Below are positions 43,909-53,640 of a stretch of 64,000 bases of DNA, one piece after another. Numbering within the stretch: position 1 is the first letter of the stretch; each line of letters begins with the position of its first letter. The translations under genes and the position numbers were made by a program. A model generated the notes under the pieces. The model was not told where the DNA came from. It was given only the letters and a program-made list of their open reading frames with translations, and did not search any database. This stretch comes from Gordonia malaquae NBRC 108250 (GTDB lineage: Bacteria > Actinomycetota > Actinomycetes > Mycobacteriales > Mycobacteriaceae), in the NCBI RefSeq assembly GCF_000344135.1, contig NZ_BAOP01000004.1, forward strand, positions 124,001 to 188,000, in the 5' to 3' direction.

Positions 43909-46900
43909 TCAGCTCCCGAACACCTCCAGCACCACGGCCTTGGCGCGTCGGGTGACCCGCATGTAGTGCTCCAAGAACTCCGACGCCTCGTCTTGCGGCC
44001 AGCCGGCGGCGTAGGCCACTGCACGCAGTTGCCGGCCGGGGGACGGAAGCTGGTCGACGGGCTTGCCGCGGACCAGCACCAACGCGTTCCGCGCCTTCGT
44101 CGCGGTGAGCCACGCCTCAGTGAGGATCTCGACCTCGTCGACCGGAACGAGTTCGGCCGCCGCGATGGCGTCGAGCGTCTCCAACGTCGAGGTGTTGTGC
44201 AGGGACGGATACTCGTGCGCGTACCGCAGCTGGGTCAGCTGGACGGTCCATTCGACGTCAGCGAGCCCTCCTCGTCCGAGTTTCGTGTGCGTCGCAGGGT
44301 CTGCGCCGCGAGGCAGTCGCTCGGAGTCGACACGTGCCTTGATGCGGCGGATCTCGCGGACCGCGTCCGGCGACACACCACCTGCCGGGTAACGGGTCCG
44401 GTCGATCATGTGCAGGAACGACAGACCGAGGTCGGCATCGCCTGCGACGGTGTGAGCTCGCAGCAACGCCTGCACCTCCCACGCCTGCGCCCACTGGTCG
44501 TAGTACGCCGCATACGACGCCAGCGTCCGGACGACGGGCCCGTTCCGCCCCTCCGGGCGAAGACCGATGTCGACTTCGAGCGGCGGATCGGCGCTCGGCG
44601 TGCCCAGCATGGTCCTGACCTGCTCGCACACCTTCTGCGCCCACTTCACGGCGTCGGCCTCATCCGCACCGTCGACGGGATCGCACACGAACATGACGTC
44701 GGCGTCCGAGCCGTAGCCGAGTTCTCCTCCGCCGAGCCTGCCCATGCCGATGACAGCCAGCCGGGCGGGTGCGGGCGCACCCTGCAGCGACTCCTCGATC
44801 ACCTTCTCCAGCGCCGCGTCGAGCACGGCGGCCCACACCGTCGACAGCGCCCGGCACACCTGCTGGACGGTCATCAGTCCGAGGATGTCGGCCGACGCGA
44901 TGCGAGCGAGCTCTGCGCGACGGTGAGATCGCGCGACAGCGATCGCCCGTGTCAGGTCCGGCGCACGACGCATGGACGCGCGCAGCCCCTTCGCCACGTC
45001 GGCCGAGTCGACCTCGATGAGCTTGGGGCCCGTCGCTCCCGTCGAGTAGAGCGAGATGACGTCAGGTGACCGCATGAGAAGGTCGGCGATGTACTCACTT
45101 GTCCCGAGCACCCGCATGAGCCGCTCGGCGACCACGCCGTCGTCGCGGAGAAGGCGCAGGTACCAGGCCGTGGTGCCCATCTGCTCGCTGAGTTTGCGAT
45201 AGTTCAGCAGACCAGCGTCGGGATCGGGAGTGTCCGAGATGTGCTCGAGCAGTCCCGGCAGGATCATCGACTGAATGGCACCGGTACGTCCGGGGGTCGA
45301 CGCCAACGCCCGAATGTGGGCCAACGCGCGGTCGGGCATCGCGTAGCCGAGCGCGGCGAGCTGACGTTTGGCCGAGTCGTCGGTGAGTCGCAGGAGCCCC
45401 TTGTCCTGCCGCGCCACCGCGTCGAGCAGCGGCCGGTAGAACAGCTTCTCATGCAACTGCCGCACGCGCGTGATCTGTTTCCGCAGGTCACGCCGGAGAA
45501 CCGCGGCGGCGTCACGGCTTCCTTCGGGACGGATGTGCGCGGCCCGCGCCAACCAGCGCATCGCGGGCTCGTCGTCGGGCTCGGGCAGCAGATGGGTCCG
45601 GCTCAGACGCTGCAGCTGGATCCGATGCTCGAGCAGACGGAGGAACTGGTACGACGCCGAGAAGTTCGCGCCGTCGTCGCGCCCGATGTAACCCGCGGTT
45701 GTCAGCGCGTCCAGGGCGTCCACCGTGGACTGCACGCGCAACGATGCGTCGACTCGTCCATGCACCATCTGCAGCAGTTGGACGGCGAACTCCACATCGC
45801 GCAGGCCGCCACGGCCCAGCTTGAGGTTGCGGGCCTTGTGCTCATCGGGAATGAGGGATTCCACCCGGCGGCGCATCGCCTGCACCTCGGGGACGAAGTC
45901 GTCGCGCTCGGACGCGTCCCACACCATCGGAGACGTCGCCGCGACATAGTCCCGTCCGAGTGCCATGTCACCGGTCATCGGGCGAGCCTTCAACAACGCC
46001 TGGAACTCCCAGGTCTTGGCCCATCGCCGGTAGTACGCGACATGCGACTCGAGGGTCCGCGTGAGCGCACCGGACTTGCCTTCCGGGCGCAGTCCCGCGT
46101 CGACGTCGAAGAACGCCTGCGAACCGATGCGCATCATCTCGCCCGCGATCCGGGCCGAGGTTCCGTCTGCGGGTTCGGCGACAAAAACGACGTCGACGTC
46201 GGAGACGTAGTTCAGCTCGCGGGCGCCGCACTTCCCCATCGCGACCACCGCTAGTCGGATGTCGAGCGGGCTGTCGCCGGCCACTTCGGCGATCGCGACG
46301 GCGAGGGCCGCGGTCAGCGCCGCGTCGGCGAGATCGGCCAGCCGTCCGCCCACCTCGGGCAGGTAGAGGACCTCCTCGTTCTCGACGGTCGCCGCGAGAT
46401 CGTGCGCGGCGAGGATCAGAACTTGGTCTCGATACGACTTGCGGAGCGCCGCGACCGCGTCCGGTCCGGTGATCGCCGCGCGGAACAGCAGATCGTCGTC
46501 CGACGTCCCGTCGACCCGGACCGCCCCGATCGAGTCGAGCAGCGCGGATCGCGACTGCTCCGCCGACGGCATCTCGTCGTCGACCAGCAGCCGCCACGCA
46601 TCGGGTTCGGCGACGACGTGATCGGCGAGCGCATCCGACCCGCCGAGCACCGACAGCAGTCGACCGCGGAACGCCTTCGACGACCGCAGCAAGGCGTCGA
46701 TCTGCGGCCAGTCCCCCGACCCTTCACGGTCATGGAGCCGCACGAGCGCCCGCAACGCCAGGTCGGCGTCGGGTGCCCGCGACAGCGCCCACAAGAGATC
46801 AACCGTCGCAGCACTCGACCATCCCAGCGTCGCGAGATCCGCGCGCGCGGTGTCGTCGAGAAGCCCCAGACGGCCAGGACTCGGAACGGCCGAACGGCCT

Positions 46901-46914
46901 CCGGTACTCGTCAC
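43909..46914 (-). CDS. glnE: Bifunctional glutamine synthetase adenylyltransferase/deadenylylase
   Basis: A 1001-residue enzyme that adds AMP to, or removes it from, the regulatory Tyr of GlnA1 in response to nitrogen state. Both nucleotidyltransferase halves are present, with their acidic pairs in [13 protein letters not shown] and [13 protein letters not shown], plus conserved [18 protein letters not shown] and [18 protein letters not shown]. Length and gene order (next to glnA2, downstream of glnA1) match Rv2221c. The GTG at 46914 lies 12 bases after glnA2, so the two are cotranscribed. Confidence 0.96.
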   Translation of the reverse strand: MTSTGGRSAVPSPGRLGLLDDTARADLATLGWSSAATVDLLWALSRAPDADLALRALVRLHDREGSGDWPQIDALLRSSKAFRGRLLSVLGGSDALADHVVAEPDAWRLLVDDEMPSAEQSRSALLDSIGAVRVDGTSDDDLLFRAAITGPDAVAALRKSYRDQVLILAAHDLAATVENEEVLYLPEVGGRLADLADAALTAALAVAIAEVAGDSPLDIRLAVVAMGKCGARELNYVSDVDVVFVAEPADGTSARIAGEMMRIGSQAFFDVDAGLRPEGKSGALTRTLESHVAYYRRWAKTWEFQALLKARPMTGDMALGRDYVAATSPMVWDASERDDFVPEVQAMRRRVESLIPDEHKARNLKLGRGGLRDVEFAVQLLQMVHGRVDASLRVQSTVDALDALTTAGYIGRDDGANFSASYQFLRLLEHRIQLQRLSRTHLLPEPDDEPAMRWLARAAHIRPEGSRDAAAVLRRDLRKQITRVRQLHEKLFYRPLLDAVARQDKGLLRLTDDSAKRQLAALGYAMPDRALAHIRALASTPGRTGAIQSMILPGLLEHISDTPDPDAGLLNYRKLSEQMGTTAWYLRLLRDDGVVAERLMRVLGTSEYIADLLMRSPDVISLYSTGATGPKLIEVDSADVAKGLRASMRRAPDLTRAIAVARSHRRAELARIASADILGLMTVQQVCRALSTVWAAVLDAALEKVIEESLQGAPAPARLAVIGMGRLGGGELGYGSDADVMFVCDPVDGADEADAVKWAQKVCEQVRTMLGTPSADPPLEVDIGLRPEGRNGPVVRTLASYAAYYDQWAQAWEVQALLRAHTVAGDADLGLSFLHMIDRTRYPAGGVSPDAVREIRRIKARVDSERLPRGADPATHTKLGRGGLADVEWTVQLTQLRYAHEYPSLHNTSTLETLDAIAAAELVPVDEVEILTEAWLTATKARNALVLVRGKPVDQLPSPGRQLRAVAYAAGWPQDEASEFLEHYMRVTRRAKAVVLEVFGS

Positions 46915-46926
46915 GTCTGTGCCCTT

Positions 46927-48264
46927 CTACAGCGGTAGGTAGCTCTCGAGCTCGAACGGGGTCACGCGTCCTCTGTACTCGGCCCACTCCGCCCACTTGT
47001 TGCGGAGGAAGTAGTCGAACACGTGCTCACCGAGGGTCTCGGCGACGAGCTCGGACTTCTCCATCTGCGTGAGGGCGTCGGCCAGCGACCCGGGGAGTTC
47101 CTTGTAACCCATCGCACGACGCTCCGCGGGCGTCAGCGCCCACACGTTGTCCTCGGCCTCTTCGGGCAGCTCGTAGCCCTCTTCGATGCCCTTGAGACCG
47201 GCGGCCAACAGCACGGCGAACGTCAGGTACGGGTTGCAGGCCGAGTCGGGACTCCGGACCTCAACGCGCCGCGACGACGCCTTGTTCGGCGTGTACAGCG
47301 GGAGGCGGACCATCGCCGACCGGTTCGCACGACCCCAGGTGGCGGCCGTCGGGGCCTCGTCACCGTAGATGAGTCGCTTGTAGCTGTTGACCCACTGATT
47401 GGTGACCGCGCTCATCTCGTTCGCGTGCTCGAGGATGCCCGCGATGAACTGCTTGCCGATCTTCGACAGCTGCATCGGGTCGTCCGGGTTGTGGAAAGCG
47501 TTGGTGTCGCCTTCGAACAACGACAGGTGGGTGTGCATGGCCGATCCGGGGTGTTCGCTGAACGGCTTCGGCATGAACGTGGCGCGGACACCGTCGTTGA
47601 ACGCGACCTGCTTGATCAGGTAGCGGAAGGTCATCACGTTGTCGGCCATCGACAATGCGTCGGCGTAACGGAGATCGATCTCCTGCTGACCGGGGGCGCC
47701 CTCGTGGTGGGAGAACTCCACCGAGATGCCCATCGACTCGAGAGCCTCGATCGCGTGACGACGGAAGTTCGGCGCGGTGTCGTGGAACGTCTGATCGAAG
47801 TAGCCGCCGCCGTCCGCCGGGATCGGCGGGGTGCCGTCGAGAGGCAGATCTTTGAGCAGGAAGAACTCGATCTCCGGATGGACGTAGCAGGTGAAGCCCT
47901 GGTCGGCCGCCTTGTTCAGCTGGCGGCGCAGCACGTTGCGCGGGTCGGCCCACGACGGAGTGCCGTCGGGCATCGCGATGTCGCAGAAGATGCGCGCCGA
48001 GTGCTGACGGCCGTCGGTGACCCACGGGAGCACCTGAAACGTCGACGGGTCAGGCTTGGCGACGGTGTCGGCCTCGGAGACACGGGAGAACCCCTCGATC
48101 GCCGATCCGTCGAACCCGATGCCCTCGGAGAACGCGCCTTCGAGTTCGGCCGGTGCGATCGCCACCGATTTCAGGTATCCGAGGATGTCGGTGAACCACA
48201 GCCGGACGAAGCGGATGTCGCGCTCCTCGAGGGTGCGCAGCACGAATTCCTGTTGGCGATCCAT
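46927..48264 (-). CDS. glnA2: Glutamine synthetase-like GlnA2
   Basis: A 445-residue type I glutamine synthetase paralogue next to glnE. It has the usual FDGSAIEGFSRVSEADTV, HPEIEFFLL, and SAMHTHLSLFEGD segments. In the region where GlnA1 has the adenylylated Tyr (LYELPPEE), GlnA2 has NVWALTPAE with no Tyr, so GlnE should not modify it. In M. tuberculosis GlnA2 is dispensable for growth on ammonium. A GlnR-like site lies just upstream. Confidence 0.95.
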   Translation of the reverse strand: MDRQQEFVLRTLEERDIRFVRLWFTDILGYLKSVAIAPAELEGAFSEGIGFDGSAIEGFSRVSEADTVAKPDPSTFQVLPWVTDGRQHSARIFCDIAMPDGTPSWADPRNVLRRQLNKAADQGFTCYVHPEIEFFLLKDLPLDGTPPIPADGGGYFDQTFHDTAPNFRRHAIEALESMGISVEFSHHEGAPGQQEIDLRYADALSMADNVMTFRYLIKQVAFNDGVRATFMPKPFSEHPGSAMHTHLSLFEGDTNAFHNPDDPMQLSKIGKQFIAGILEHANEMSAVTNQWVNSYKRLIYGDEAPTAATWGRANRSAMVRLPLYTPNKASSRRVEVRSPDSACNPYLTFAVLLAAGLKGIEEGYELPEEAEDNVWALTPAERRAMGYKELPGSLADALTQMEKSELVAETLGEHVFDYFLRNKWAEWAEYRGRVTPFELESYLPL

Positions 48265-48286
48265 ACCCGAACCCTAGTGCTCCGCG

Positions 48287-48302
48287 ATTACGCGCGTGTT
48301 AC
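48287..48302 (-). promoter_or_regulatory. Possible GlnR site upstream of glnA2
   Basis: On the minus strand GTAAC-N6-GTAAT lies 23 bases before the glnA2 ATG. The first half-site is perfect; the second deviates from GAAAC in two positions. Confidence 0.35.
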
Positions 48303-48466
48303 ACCCGGCACTTTGCCGAATCGCGTGTCCCCTCGAGACCGCGCCTCATGTGATCAATGCCACCGAATCGCCTCTGCCGGAGGTACGACGCCGGTGGGAG
48401 AATCGAGAGGTCCACACCAACCCGGGTACCCGCACAGGCGGGACTCGAGGCAGAAATGAGGCAGAC

Positions 48467-49306
48467 ATGTCGGAAGCATCCGTCTACGGTTCGGCCAGCA
48501 CCCCGAGCCCCCGTCGCGCCACGCGCATTCAGCACCTCGCCCAGTGGAAGACCGAAGGTCACAAGTGGGCGATGCTCACGGCCTACGACTACTCCACGGC
48601 CCGCATCTTCGACGAAGCCGAGATCCCCGTCCTCCTGGTCGGCGACTCCGCAGCCAACGTCGTGTACGGCTACGACACCACGATTCCCGTCTCGCTCGAC
48701 GAACTGATCCCGCTCGCTCGTGCCGTGGTGCGCGGCGCTCCCCACGCGATGGTCGTCGCCGACCTGCCTTTCGGCACCTACGAGGTGGGCCCCCAGCAGG
48801 CGCTCGAGTCGTCGATCCGGATGTTCAAGGAGTCCGGCGCCCACGCGATCAAGATCGAGGGCGGCGAACGCATCGCACCGCAGATCTCCGCGTTGACCCA
48901 GGCGGGCATCCCGGTCATGGCGCATGTCGGCTTCACCCCGCAGAGCGTCAACGGCCTCGGCGGGTACCGCATCCAAGGCCGCGGAGACGCCGCCGACCAG
49001 CTCATCGCCGACGCGATCGCCGTCCAGGAAGCCGGCGCATTCGCGGTCGTCATGGAGATGGTCCCGGCCGACGTCGCCGGACAGATCACCCGCAAGCTGA
49101 CCATTCCGACGGTCGGCATCGGCGCAGGCAACGAGACCGACGCCCAGGTGCTCGTCTGGCAGGACGCAGCGGGCTACACACACGGCAAGACCGCCAAGTT
49201 CGTCAAGCGATACGCGTCGATCGGCGACGATCTGCGGACCGCCGCACGCCAGTACGCCGCCGACGTCGCATCGGCGTCGTTCCCAGGTCCTGAGCACTCC
49301 TACTGA
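48467..49306 (+). CDS. panB: 3-Methyl-2-oxobutanoate hydroxymethyltransferase
   Basis: First enzyme of pantothenate synthesis, which adds a hydroxymethyl group from methylene-tetrahydrofolate to ketoisovalerate. The 279 residues show [42 protein letters not shown], the catalytic Glu in [10 protein letters not shown], and [20 protein letters not shown] 48467 follows a GAGG ribosome site and gives the normal length; the open frame upstream has no family sequence. It is divergent from glnA2. Confidence 0.95.
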   Translation: MSEASVYGSASTPSPRRATRIQHLAQWKTEGHKWAMLTAYDYSTARIFDEAEIPVLLVGDSAANVVYGYDTTIPVSLDELIPLARAVVRGAPHAMVVADLPFGTYEVGPQQALESSIRMFKESGAHAIKIEGGERIAPQISALTQAGIPVMAHVGFTPQSVNGLGGYRIQGRGDAADQLIADAIAVQEAGAFAVVMEMVPADVAGQITRKLTIPTVGIGAGNETDAQVLVWQDAAGYTHGKTAKFVKRYASIGDDLRTAARQYAADVASASFPGPEHSY

Positions 49307-49343
49307 CCGATAGGCCGAGCTCGTGACCGATAAGGTTGGACGC

Positions 49344-50300
49344 ATGCGCACGTTGTACCCACCCATCGAGCAGTATGCGTCCGGCCATCTGTCGGTCGGC
49401 GACGGTCAAGAGGTCTACTGGGAGTGCTCCGGCAACCCTGACGGGAAGCCGGTCGTGTTCGTGCACGGCGGCCCCGGCGGCGGGACGTCCCCGCAGCAGC
49501 GCCGGTTCTTCGACCCGGCGAAGTACCGGATCGTGCTGTTCGACCAGCGCGGCTGCGGGCAGTCTCGTCCGCACATCGCCGACGGCGCCGACTTGTCGGT
49601 CAACACCACGCAGCACCTGATCGCCGACATGGAGGCGATCCGCGAGCATCTCGACATCGACACGTGGCAGGTGTTCGGCGGGTCGTGGGGTTCCACTCTG
49701 GGTCTCGCGTACGCCCAGACCCACCCGGAGCGGGTCACCGAGTTGGTCCTGCGCGGGATCTTCCTGCTGCGCCGCAGCGAGATCGACTGGTACTACAACG
49801 GCGGTGCGTCGCACATCTTCCCCGACGTGTGGGAGCGGTACCTGGAGCCGATCCCGGACGCCGAACGTTCCGGTGATCTCGTCGCCGCCTACCACCGCCT
49901 GCTCACCGGCGACGACCGTGAGGCCGCACAGCGTGCCGCCAACGCGTGGTCGGCGTGGGAGAACATGACGAGCTACTTGGAGCCCCGGCCGAACTCGGGC
50001 GACGAAGGGCCCGAGGACCTCGCCTTCGCAACCATCGAGAATCACTACTTCACCAACCACGGGTTCATCGAGGACGGCCAACTGCTGACCGACATCGCCC
50101 GTATCGAGCACATCCCGGCCGTCATCGTCCAGGGGCGCTACGACGTCGTCTGTCCGATGCGCAGCGCCTGGGATCTGCACCGCGCGTGGCCCGACGCCGA
50201 CCTCCATGTGGTCGACGACGCAGGTCACGCATCCTTCGAACCCGGCATCGTCCACCATCTGGTGGAAGCGACCGACCGCTTCGCCCGCACCCGAGCCTGA
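49344..50300 (+). CDS. pip: Proline iminopeptidase
   Basis: Alpha/beta-hydrolase serine peptidase (S33) that removes N-terminal proline from peptides; 318 residues. The family motifs are FVHGGPGGG (oxyanion), FDQRGCGQSRPH, the nucleophile in VFGGSWGSTL, the acid in VQGRYDVVCP, and the His in DDAGHASFEP. ATG 49344 (MRTLYPPIE) was chosen over GTG 49323 because the family starts at the YPPIE segment. It is cytosolic. It lies between panB and the CYTH/CHAD gene. Confidence 0.93.
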   Translation: MRTLYPPIEQYASGHLSVGDGQEVYWECSGNPDGKPVVFVHGGPGGGTSPQQRRFFDPAKYRIVLFDQRGCGQSRPHIADGADLSVNTTQHLIADMEAIREHLDIDTWQVFGGSWGSTLGLAYAQTHPERVTELVLRGIFLLRRSEIDWYYNGGASHIFPDVWERYLEPIPDAERSGDLVAAYHRLLTGDDREAAQRAANAWSAWENMTSYLEPRPNSGDEGPEDLAFATIENHYFTNHGFIEDGQLLTDIARIEHIPAVIVQGRYDVVCPMRSAWDLHRAWPDADLHVVDDAGHASFEPGIVHHLVEATDRFARTRA

Positions 50301-50309
50301 AGGCACATC

Positions 50310-51800
50310 ATGAGTCCCGCCGCGCACGAATCCCTCGAGATCGAGTTGAAGTTCGACGTCGACGCGGGACTCCCCGCACCCGACCTGTCCGGGCTGGTTC
50401 CCGACGGTCGGGTCGGCGAACCGCAGACCTACCTCCTCGAAGCCACCTACTACGACACCGAGGACACTGTCCTCGCCGTCAACCGAACCACCCTGCGTCG
50501 ACGGTCAGGCGGCACAGACGGCGGGTGGCATCTCAAGCGCCCGTCCACGGTGAAAGCCGCCCGTCGTGAACTCGCGGTCGACTTCGACGAGGTGCCGTAC
50601 GACGGTGGTGTGCCCGCGGCGTTGACCGAACAGGTGGCAGCGATCGTGCGCACCGGCACACTGGTGCCGGTCGCCACGATCACCACGGACCGCACCGTGA
50701 CCAGTGTCTTCGACGGTGACGGGCGAGAGATCGCGGTGTTCTGCGAGGACGTCGTCTCCGCGGAATCCCTGCTGCCCGGAGGAGGTGTCAACCGGTGGGC
50801 CGAGTGGGAGTTCGAGCTTGTCGACGGTGACGCCACGATCCTCAAGCGCGCCAAGGCGTATCTGAAGGACGCGGGCGCGCGGAAGGCATCGAGCACCTCG
50901 AAGCTGGCTCGGGCCATCGGATCGCAGCCCGCCGACGTCCACCGGCCCGCGCTGCCGAAGAAGCCGACAGCTCTCGACCTCGTGATCAGCGATCTCGCGG
51001 CGCATCGCGACGCACTCGTCGCGTACGACCCCCTCGCCCGCGACGACGCCCCGGACGCGGTCCACCAGATGCGCGTCGCGGCCCGCAAGCTGCGCTCAAT
51101 CCTCACCTCGTACCCTCAGGTACTCGCTCCCGAGGCCGCGGCCCCGATCTCCGAAGAATTGCGCCTGCTCGGCAAGGTTCTCGGCGACGTCCGCGATCTG
51201 GAGGTGCAGTTGGAGACGAACGAACTCCTGCTGGCACGCGAGAACGCACCGGAGGATCTCGTCGCGGTGCTCGTCGACGGGGAACGCGTCCGCCACGAGC
51301 GGGCCCTCAAATCGATGAGGTTCGCGCTGTCGACACATCGCTACCTGACTCTGCTCAACGATCTCGACCGCCTGATCGCGGAGCCGGTCAAGGGACCGGA
51401 CGCCGACCGACCGGCACGCGACGTGGCCGCCGAGGCCGTCGCCGCATCGTACAAGCGCCTGCGCAAAGCCCAGAAGGGGTTGCGCGACCACGAGGTGTGG
51501 TCGCACGACTGGGTGGAGCAACTGCACACGATCCGCAAGCGCGCCAAAGCGGCTCGGTACACCGCGGAATCGACCGAGGCCCTCCGCCGTGCCTCGCTGC
51601 ACAAAGTCGGCCACTACGCCAAACAGATCCAGACGCACCTCGGCGTCTTCAACGACACCGCCGTGAACCGGGCGCGCCTGCTCGCTGTGGGCGGGAACAC
51701 GCCGCTCAGCCCGCAGGCGCACTTCGTCCTCGGCCGCCTCGATGCACGCGAAGAGGCCCGCGGCCGCAAAGCGGTGAAGGCGTACCGCCGCCTCGACTGA
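50310..51800 (+). CDS. CYTH and CHAD domain protein
   Basis: A 496-residue two-domain protein like Rv2226. The N-terminal CYTH domain (about 1-200) has the metal/triphosphate motif E10-I-E12-L-K14 and belongs to the triphosphate tunnel enzymes, often inorganic triphosphatases. The C-terminal CHAD domain (about 225-496) is all helical with conserved basic patches (VHQMRVAARKLRS, LHTIRKRAKAARYTAE) that bind polyphosphate. A role in polyphosphate or triphosphate metabolism is expected. It follows pip by 9 bases and is probably in the same operon. Confidence 0.92.
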   Translation: MSPAAHESLEIELKFDVDAGLPAPDLSGLVPDGRVGEPQTYLLEATYYDTEDTVLAVNRTTLRRRSGGTDGGWHLKRPSTVKAARRELAVDFDEVPYDGGVPAALTEQVAAIVRTGTLVPVATITTDRTVTSVFDGDGREIAVFCEDVVSAESLLPGGGVNRWAEWEFELVDGDATILKRAKAYLKDAGARKASSTSKLARAIGSQPADVHRPALPKKPTALDLVISDLAAHRDALVAYDPLARDDAPDAVHQMRVAARKLRSILTSYPQVLAPEAAAPISEELRLLGKVLGDVRDLEVQLETNELLLARENAPEDLVAVLVDGERVRHERALKSMRFALSTHRYLTLLNDLDRLIAEPVKGPDADRPARDVAAEAVAASYKRLRKAQKGLRDHEVWSHDWVEQLHTIRKRAKAARYTAESTEALRRASLHKVGHYAKQIQTHLGVFNDTAVNRARLLAVGGNTPLSPQAHFVLGRLDAREEARGRKAVKAYRRLD

Positions 51801-51919
51801 CATCGTCAACGTTGGCGGCGATTCCGGTGCTGAGGACCAGAATCGCTGCCGACGTTTCGCATCCCGCGAAACAGACCCCGCAGGTCCAAGCCCGTGCGGC
51901 AATAGTTGCATCTCTGCTA

Positions 51920-51943
51920 AACTGACTGAAATTTTAGTTAGTT
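51920..51943. promoter_or_regulatory. TetR-type operator upstream of the deiminase gene
   Basis: A 24-bp imperfect palindrome (two 12-base arms, 10 of 12 matching) ends 10 bases before the deiminase ATG. It is AT-rich against a GC-rich background and is a good candidate site for the TetR protein encoded downstream. Confidence 0.5.
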
Positions 51944-51952
51944 AGGATTCTG

Positions 51953-53056
51953 ATGCGTCGTCGACACTTCCTTGGGCTCGGTGCGGCAGCGGCGGCCGCC
52001 GCCGTTGCAGGGTGCACTGCAACCCCGTCGAGTTCGGCAGAGCCACAGGTCGGACGGATGCCAGACGAGGGCGCCACCCATCGGCGGACCTGGATGGCAT
52101 TCGGTGCCAGCGCTTCAGTCTGGGGCCGGGAACTGCTTCCACTGGTCCAGCGCGATCTCCTCGCGGTGGCCACCGCGATCTCCCAATTCGAGCCGGTGTC
52201 GATGCTGGTTCGCCCAGACGAACTGGCGCTCGCGAAGCGACTCGTCAGCGACGCCGACATCACGCTGGTCAAGGCGCCGCTCGACGACCTGTGGATCCGC
52301 GACTCCGGTCCGACGTTCGTCGACACGCCACAAGGCCTCGCCGCTGTCGACTTCAACTTCAACGGCTGGGGACGCAAGCAGGCTCATAGTCGCGACGCGA
52401 GGATCGCAGCCCTTGTCACGCACGAGGCCGACGCTCGCCGAATCTCGACGGACCTCGTACTGGAAGTCGGCGCATTGGAGGTCGACGGGCTGGGCACCGC
52501 GATCATCACCGAGTCGTGTGTGCTGAACCCCAACCGGAACCCCGGCTGTTCGAAGACCGACGTCGAGTCCGAACTGAGTCGCCTTCTGGGGATCACAAAG
52601 GTGATCTGGCTACCCGGGATCAGAGGCCACGACATCACCGACGGCCACACAGATTTCTACGCACGATTCGTCCGTCCCGGTGTCGTCGTCGCAGCGATGG
52701 ACGACGATCCCGAATCGTTCGACTACGACGTCACACGCACTCACCTGGACATCCTTCGGCAAGCGACCGACGTGAACGGCCGACCGCTTCAGGTGGAGAT
52801 TCTGACCGCACCGACGAATCTTCGATTCAGCGGAGCCGACGACGATTTCGCCGCGGGCTACATCAACTTCTACGAGTGCAATGGAGCCGTGGTCATGCCC
52901 GACTTCGGCGACCCGGATGCTGACGCTGCCGCACACGGAACCCTCACCCGACTCTTCCCGGATCGCTCAGTCGTCTCCGTCGCGATCGACGGGATCGCGG
53001 CAGGCGGCGGCGGGATCCACTGTGCGACTCAGCAGGAGCCGTTGTGGCACGCGTGA
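51953..53056 (+). CDS. Exported agmatine/peptidylarginine deiminase-family lipoprotein
   Basis: A 367-residue member of the agmatine deiminase/Porphyromonas-type PAD family. The catalytic residues are visible: Asp117 in WIRDSGP, His232 with Asp234 in DGHTDFYARF, and Cys357 in GGGIHCATQQEP. It hydrolyses a guanidino group and releases ammonia. Unlike ordinary cytosolic agmatine deiminases it begins with a twin-arginine signal (RRRHFLG) and a lipobox ending in Cys21 (AVAGC), so it should be folded, exported by Tat and anchored outside the membrane. Its 3' end overlaps the TetR gene by 13 bases. The substrate could be agmatine, free arginine, or a peptide arginine. Confidence 0.88.
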   Translation: MRRRHFLGLGAAAAAAAVAGCTATPSSSAEPQVGRMPDEGATHRRTWMAFGASASVWGRELLPLVQRDLLAVATAISQFEPVSMLVRPDELALAKRLVSDADITLVKAPLDDLWIRDSGPTFVDTPQGLAAVDFNFNGWGRKQAHSRDARIAALVTHEADARRISTDLVLEVGALEVDGLGTAIITESCVLNPNRNPGCSKTDVESELSRLLGITKVIWLPGIRGHDITDGHTDFYARFVRPGVVVAAMDDDPESFDYDVTRTHLDILRQATDVNGRPLQVEILTAPTNLRFSGADDDFAAGYINFYECNGAVVMPDFGDPDADAAAHGTLTRLFPDRSVVSVAIDGIAAGGGGIHCATQQEPLWHA

Positions 53057-53604
53057 ACAAGCGAACCGAGATGCTCGACGCCGCTGTGCGGGTGATCGCA
53101 GCCGACGGCGTCCGCGGTCTACGCGTCGAGAAGCTCGCTGCGCAGGCAGGAGTCTCGACAGCTGCGCTCTACTACCACTTCACCGACCGCGCAGGTGTCC
53201 TACGTGCGGCGCTCGAGCACGTCAACCAACGTGCCGTCGACTACACCGAGGGCGCGAGCGACGAGACCGATCCTCGGGATCGACTGGAATCGCTCTTGCA
53301 GTTGGAACTCGCCGATGGGACTGCGCAGAACTCGATCGCGTGGGGCGAACTCCGCGCGAGCGGCGTCTTCACACCGGAACTCCGCGAACCGCTCGCCGAG
53401 ACGACCGCCGAGTGGTCGACAGACGTGGCCGACGTGATCGCGACTGTGCGTCAGCTGACCGCACAGGACGCTGTTGACGCTGCTGAGCGCCTGACGTCAC
53501 TGGTGGAAGGGCTGTCGATGCGCATCCACAGTGGCTCGATGAGCACGGAGCGCGCCCGGACCCTTCTCTCGGGTGCGATTGCGAACGAACTCGCCGACCG
53601 CTGA
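53044..53604 (+). CDS. TetR-family transcriptional regulator
   Basis: A 186-residue regulator with a standard N-terminal HTH (GLRVEKLAAQAGVSTAALYYHFTDR) and a short helical ligand domain. GTG 53044 overlaps the end of the deiminase gene, so it is translated with it. The palindrome upstream of the deiminase gene is the likely target, giving autoregulation of the two-gene operon. Confidence 0.88.
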   Translation: MARVNKRTEMLDAAVRVIAADGVRGLRVEKLAAQAGVSTAALYYHFTDRAGVLRAALEHVNQRAVDYTEGASDETDPRDRLESLLQLELADGTAQNSIAWGELRASGVFTPELREPLAETTAEWSTDVADVIATVRQLTAQDAVDAAERLTSLVEGLSMRIHSGSMSTERARTLLSGAIANELADR

Positions 53605-53640
53605 CCTGCCGAGACATACGTATCGCATACATTCGATCTC

